Source of the DNA: Paenibacillus oleatilyticus
Lineage (GTDB): Bacteria; Bacillota; Bacilli; Paenibacillales; NBRC-103111
Direction: 5' to 3'
NCBI RefSeq assembly: GCF_018998565.1
Contig: NZ_JAHNZO010000009.1
Location: 124,001-188,000 of the forward strand
DNA: 64,000 nucleotides
The notes under the pieces were generated by a model. The model saw only the letters and a list, made by a program, of their open reading frames with translations. It was not told where the DNA came from and ran no database searches. Every line of letters begins with the position of its first letter. Position 1 is the first letter of the stretch. This document shows positions 60,842 through 64,000 of the stretch, one piece after another. Made by a program: the position numbers and the translations under genes.

Positions 60842-61586
60842 TTTTTATGCGAATACGGTAAACGAGCTGGCGAAGCTGCTGGCCCGGCGCAAAACAGTTG
60901 TTTTTCTCGTTCTGACCGCCCTGATCCCGATTGTTGCGGCAGCTGCCGCCTCGCGGCTTCAATTCGGCTTCGGCGTAGCGGCACTGACCTCTGCGGATTT
61001 CCCGGTCGTCCTGCTTGGCTTTTATACGGCCGTCTACTTGCCGCTGCTCCTCTTCATGACGGCGTCCGACATGTTCGCCGGAGAAGCGGGCGACAAGACG
61101 ATGAAGCTGCTTCTAACGCGGCCGATCACAAGATTTCAAGCGTTCGCGTCCAAGCTGGCCGCCATGCTCGGGTATACAGCGCTGCATTTGGCGATCGCGC
61201 TTATCGTATCGGTGGCAAGCCTTCTGTTTCTGGGCGGCGGGTATGCGGTTGTACAGGGACTGGGCCGGACGGCCGCCGCTTATGTCACGTCGCTGCTGCC
61301 TCTGTTCACGCTCGGACTGGCTGCGGCCTTTATCGCCCAATTTTTCAAAAACGGCAGCGGCGCGCTGACGGTCTGCATTCTGCTGTACGCTTCGGCGAAG
61401 CTCGGCGCTTACTTCGTGCCCGCGCTGGCGGTATACACCCCTGCGGCTTACACCGACTGGCATATGCTGTGGCTCGGAGCCTCGGTGGCGTCCGGCAAAA
61501 TCCTGAACGTCTTTATGTTTCTGGCCGCTTGTTGTATATTGTTTTTTACAGGAGGCTATACCTTATTCGAGCGAAAACAATATTAG
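60834..61586 (+). CDS. ABC-2 type permease
   Basis: A 250-residue membrane protein with about six helices (FLVLTALIPIVAAAAA, LGFYTAVYLPLLLFMTA, and others). It carries the GDKTMKLLLTRP segment typical of ABC-2 permeases. Together with the preceding ATPase it would export a drug, lipid or peptide. Confidence 0.88.
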   Translation: MPSFYANTVNELAKLLARRKTVVFLVLTALIPIVAAAAASRLQFGFGVAALTSADFPVVLLGFYTAVYLPLLLFMTASDMFAGEAGDKTMKLLLTRPITRFQAFASKLAAMLGYTALHLAIALIVSVASLLFLGGGYAVVQGLGRTAAAYVTSLLPLFTLGLAAAFIAQFFKNGSGALTVCILLYASAKLGAYFVPALAVYTPAAYTDWHMLWLGASVASGKILNVFMFLAACCILFFTGGYTLFERKQY

Positions 61587-61598
61587 GAGACCGAAGCG

Positions 61599-63083
61599 AT
61601 GTCCATCAAAGTCCGATTGGTACTATCCTATTTCTTGATGCTTATCGTGCCGGTCATCCTTGCCGGCGTCGCGTTTTTGATCATTGTCGCCGCTTTTTTT
61701 GGCGACGTCAAGTCTCTGTACAACGTCGATATGAAGAGCCACAATGCCATCGAGGAAGTGATCGAGAAGGAAGCCGCCGTCAGTGCCGAATTAAAGCTTA
61801 AGACGACGGAAGATCCGGACTCCCTGCTGGACCCGGCAGTCGTGGCGCAGTTCGAAGAGCGGCTGAAGCCGATTAATATGGGGCTGGTCATCCGCAAGCA
61901 GGAGAGCGTCGCCTACGTCTCAGAGAAGCTGAACAAGCCGGGGCTGCTTCGTAATTTGCCGCCGTACGGGGTGGCGGATTCGGATCGCAGCGGTCGGACG
62001 ATGAAGGACCGGGGTCCGTGGTTCTTATCCCGGCAGTACGATTTCCGGTTCAAGGACGGCAGTCCGGGGAGTGTTTTTGTCGCCACTGACATGAATTTTA
62101 TCGGCAAGTTTGCCCGCACCTACACCTCGGCGTTTTTTATTTCGCTGCTCGTTATTCTCGTGTTGACCAACGGCTTACTGACGTATTGGGTGTCGCGCAG
62201 CGTGATTCGTCCGCTTCGTCAATTGCAGCGGGCGGCAGGCGAAATCCGCGAAGGCAATCTTGACTTTGAAGTCAGTCCGCAGGCGAAGGACGAGATCGGC
62301 GAACTGGCGGTGTCCTTCGAGCAGATGCGCCGGAGGCTGAAGCAATCCGTCGAAGTGCAGCTCAAGTACGAAGAGAACCGCAAGGAGCTTATTTCCAACA
62401 TCTCGCACGATCTGAAAACGCCGGTGACGGCCATAAAAGGTTATGTCGAAGGCATTATGGACGGCGTATCGAACTCGCCGGATAAGCTGGACAAATATTT
62501 GAAAACGATCTATGCCAAAGCCGTTCAGATGGATCATTTGATCGATGAGCTGTTTTTGTTCTCCAAGCTGGATTTGAAGAAGCTGCCGTTTCATTTTGAA
62601 CCGGTGAATTTGAACGCTTTTTTGCAGGACTGCACCCTCGACATGCAGCTGCACGCCGACATTGAAAAGAAAGGTGTCACGCTTCGGTTCGACGCTCCGG
62701 AGACGCAAGCTCCGGTGTGGGTTACGGCCGACCGGGAGAAGCTGAAGCGGGTGCTGGTCAATTTGATCGGCAACGCCATCAAATATATGGATAAGGATGA
62801 GGGACTCATCACGCTGCGGATGCGGTCCGACGGCGAACGGGTCATTGTGGAAGTCAGGGACAACGGGCAAGGCATTCCGCCGGAGGCGCTGCCGCATATT
62901 TTCGACCGGTTTTACCGGGCGGACCCGTCGCGGAACAGTGGCACCGGAGGCAGCGGGCTGGGACTTGCCATTGCGAAGCATATTATCGAGGAGCACGGCG
63001 GCGTCATTCAGGCTAAAAGTACGCTTGGCGAAGGCACGAGCATTTATTTTACGCTCCATCAAATTACGGGCGGCGAGGGCTGA
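61599..63083 (+). CDS. Sensor histidine kinase
   Basis: A 494-residue HAMP-containing kinase. Two membrane helices (about 7-30 and 165-190) flank an extracellular sensor, then a HAMP domain, H-box ISHDLKTPVTAIKGY with His, and N, G1 and G2 boxes (NLIGNAIKYMDKD, DNGQGIPPEALPHIF, GGSGLGLAIAKHI). Its partner regulator starts 3 bases later. It likely controls the ABC operon before it. Confidence 0.92.
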   Translation: MSIKVRLVLSYFLMLIVPVILAGVAFLIIVAAFFGDVKSLYNVDMKSHNAIEEVIEKEAAVSAELKLKTTEDPDSLLDPAVVAQFEERLKPINMGLVIRKQESVAYVSEKLNKPGLLRNLPPYGVADSDRSGRTMKDRGPWFLSRQYDFRFKDGSPGSVFVATDMNFIGKFARTYTSAFFISLLVILVLTNGLLTYWVSRSVIRPLRQLQRAAGEIREGNLDFEVSPQAKDEIGELAVSFEQMRRRLKQSVEVQLKYEENRKELISNISHDLKTPVTAIKGYVEGIMDGVSNSPDKLDKYLKTIYAKAVQMDHLIDELFLFSKLDLKKLPFHFEPVNLNAFLQDCTLDMQLHADIEKKGVTLRFDAPETQAPVWVTADREKLKRVLVNLIGNAIKYMDKDEGLITLRMRSDGERVIVEVRDNGQGIPPEALPHIFDRFYRADPSRNSGTGGSGLGLAIAKHIIEEHGGVIQAKSTLGEGTSIYFTLHQITGGEG

Positions 63084-63086
63084 GCG

Positions 63087-63776
63087 ATGAAAAATATTTT
63101 AATTATCGAAGACGAAACGAGCATTGCCGAGCTGGAGAGGGATTATCTCGAAATTAACGGGTATCAGGTCGATATGGAGCACAGCGGGGACGAAGGACTG
63201 AAGAAGGCGCTCATGGGGAATTACGATCTGATCATTCTCGATCTGATGCTGCCCAAAGTGGACGGCTTTGAGATTTGCCGGAAAATCCGCGACAAGCACG
63301 ATATTCCGATTCTGATGGTGTCTGCGAAAAAGGAGGAGATCGACAAAATCCGCGGCCTTGGCCTCGGCGCCGACGATTATATCATCAAGCCGTTCAGTCC
63401 GGGTGAGCTGGTCGCCCGCGTGAAGGCGCATTTGTCGCGCTACGAGCGGCTGCTCGGCAGTCGAACTCCGCAGACGGAGGAAATCCGCATCCGCGGCCTC
63501 CTCATCGACAAGTCGTCCCGCCGCGTGTTCGTGAACAACCAGGAAGTGACGTTTACGACCCGGGAGTTCGATCTGCTGACGTTTCTCGCTTCCAATCCGA
63601 ACCGCGTGTTCAGCAAGGACCAGTTGTTCGAGCACATCTGGGGCTACGATTCGGTCGGCGATATCGCGACCGTCACCGTGCACATCCACAAGCTGCGGGA
63701 CAAAATCGAGCAGGACCCGTCCAATCCGCAGTATATCGATACGATCTGGGGCGCGGGGTACCGGTTTAAGATTTGA
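63087..63776 (+). CDS. OmpR-family response regulator
   Basis: A 229-residue regulator with the phospho-acceptor Asp in IILDLMLPKVDG, Lys in LIMVSAKKE-type signature (ILMVSAKKEEID), and a C-terminal winged helix (FTTREFDLLTFLASNPNRV, GAGYRFKI). Pairs with the upstream kinase. Confidence 0.92.
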   Translation: MKNILIIEDETSIAELERDYLEINGYQVDMEHSGDEGLKKALMGNYDLIILDLMLPKVDGFEICRKIRDKHDIPILMVSAKKEEIDKIRGLGLGADDYIIKPFSPGELVARVKAHLSRYERLLGSRTPQTEEIRIRGLLIDKSSRRVFVNNQEVTFTTREFDLLTFLASNPNRVFSKDQLFEHIWGYDSVGDIATVTVHIHKLRDKIEQDPSNPQYIDTIWGAGYRFKI

Positions 63777-63786
63777 GGCGAAATGA

Positions 63787-63830
63787 AAAGATCCCGCCCA
63801 TGCTCTCAGAAGGAGCAGGCGGGATCTTGT
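63787..63830 (+). terminator. Rho-independent terminator
   Basis: GATCCCGCC-ATGCTC pairs with GAGCA-GGCGGGATC and is followed by TTGTGGTTT. It ends the kinase/regulator operon. Confidence 0.8.
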
Positions 63831-63832
63831 GG

Positions 63833-63957
63833 TTTGCGAGAGTGCTACCGGGTGCGTGCTTAATGGGACTCTGCACCATGCAGGGCCGTGACGCCACAGC
63901 CGGGAAAGTGTGCGTAGCGCAAATTAGAGGAACCAGGATGCGCTATCGTACCTTTTT
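63833..63957 (+). ncRNA. Possible riboswitch-like leader of unknown class
   Basis: TTTGC (63833-63837) and GCTAC (63844-63848), with a six-base bulge, pair with GTAGC-GCAAA (63914-63923), closing a folded core of about 65 bases with a GGTGC/GCACC hairpin. The closing strand (TAGCGC, 63915-63920) can pair instead with GCGCTA (63940-63945), making a hairpin that runs into CCTTTTT. Two exclusive pairings of this kind are typical of a switch with a terminator. I could not match it to a known class. Confidence 0.4.
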
Positions 63958-63974
63958 ACCTTGGACCGCGGATG

Positions 63975-63998
63975 ATAGAGGAACACATGTTCCTCTAT
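63975..63998. promoter_or_regulatory. Palindrome at window end
   Basis: ATAGAGGAACA and TGTTCCTCTAT form perfect 11-base arms with two bases between. It may be an operator or part of a transcript structure; the downstream gene lies outside the window. Confidence 0.45.
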
Positions 63999-64000
63999 GT

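Noticed and set aside
63833..63957. Assignment as a tetrahydrofolate or cobalamin riboswitch
   Set aside because: Short matches (GAGAGT, AATGGGA) recall these classes, but the later conserved segments are absent, so I left the class open.

Overview
The window is chromosomal DNA of a moderately high-GC Bacillota, most likely Paenibacillaceae (inference). Reasons: strong AGGAGG-type ribosome binding sites, frequent TTG and GTG starts, many 4-base start/stop overlaps, a Bacillus-type qoxABCD quinol oxidase operon, and MarR, LacI, Lrp and LysR regulators of Firmicute style. No rRNA, tRNA, CRISPR array or transposase gene was recognised.

About 194-41370 is one large, unusual biosynthetic gene cluster. 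It has two halves. The first is a highly reducing type II polyketide system: two complete ketosynthases, a half-length chain-length-factor-like protein, a ketoreductase, a FabZ-like dehydratase pair and five separate acyl carrier proteins, resembling aryl-polyene synthases. The second is a set of starter and side-unit enzymes: a chorismate-lyase-like protein (4-hydroxybenzoate supply), two ANL acid ligases, three pairs of KASIII-like acyltransferases in which one partner is intact and the other has lost catalytic residues, and a butirosin-like aminoacyl set (ATP-grasp ligase, ACP, type III PLP decarboxylase, two BtrH-like acyltransferases, an M29 aminopeptidase). Tailoring candidates are two PhyH-type oxygenases, a PHBH-type flavoprotein, a small FAD protein, two methyltransferases, a glycosyltransferase, a Gfo/Idh oxidoreductase and a cupin. 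A TPR protein, a DUF1702 protein and an ASPIC/UnbV lipoprotein, families otherwise familiar from enediyne loci, are present, but no enediyne PKS is. AcpS, a winged-helix regulator and an AraC-type regulator are built in. I cannot name a product; a hydroxyphenyl and/or omega-amino polyene conjugate is the working guess.

Intact/degenerate pairing recurs (three KASIII pairs, KS with half-CLF, dehydratase pair, hydrolase pair), suggesting a system built of heterodimers. Two copies of a 205-215 bp palindromic repeat sit inside duplicated terminator hairpins at 10.1 and 30.5 kb. An AAGCCGA motif recurs at three cluster control regions and fits an AraC-type activator site.

After the cluster come a small membrane protein and qoxABCD (41.6-46.1 kb), an AT-rich islet with a secreted protein (46.15-46.98 kb), a minus-strand group with an ArsA-like ATPase under a probable MarR operator (47-50 kb), Lrp, MBL-hydrolase, LacI, MmcQ, pentapeptide-repeat and ApgM genes (50-55.4 kb), a DASS transporter broken by an internal deletion next to a LysR gene (55.4-57.8 kb), an LD-carboxypeptidase, and a secreted protein/ABC transporter/two-component operon region (59-63.8 kb). 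The window ends in what looks like a switchable RNA leader.
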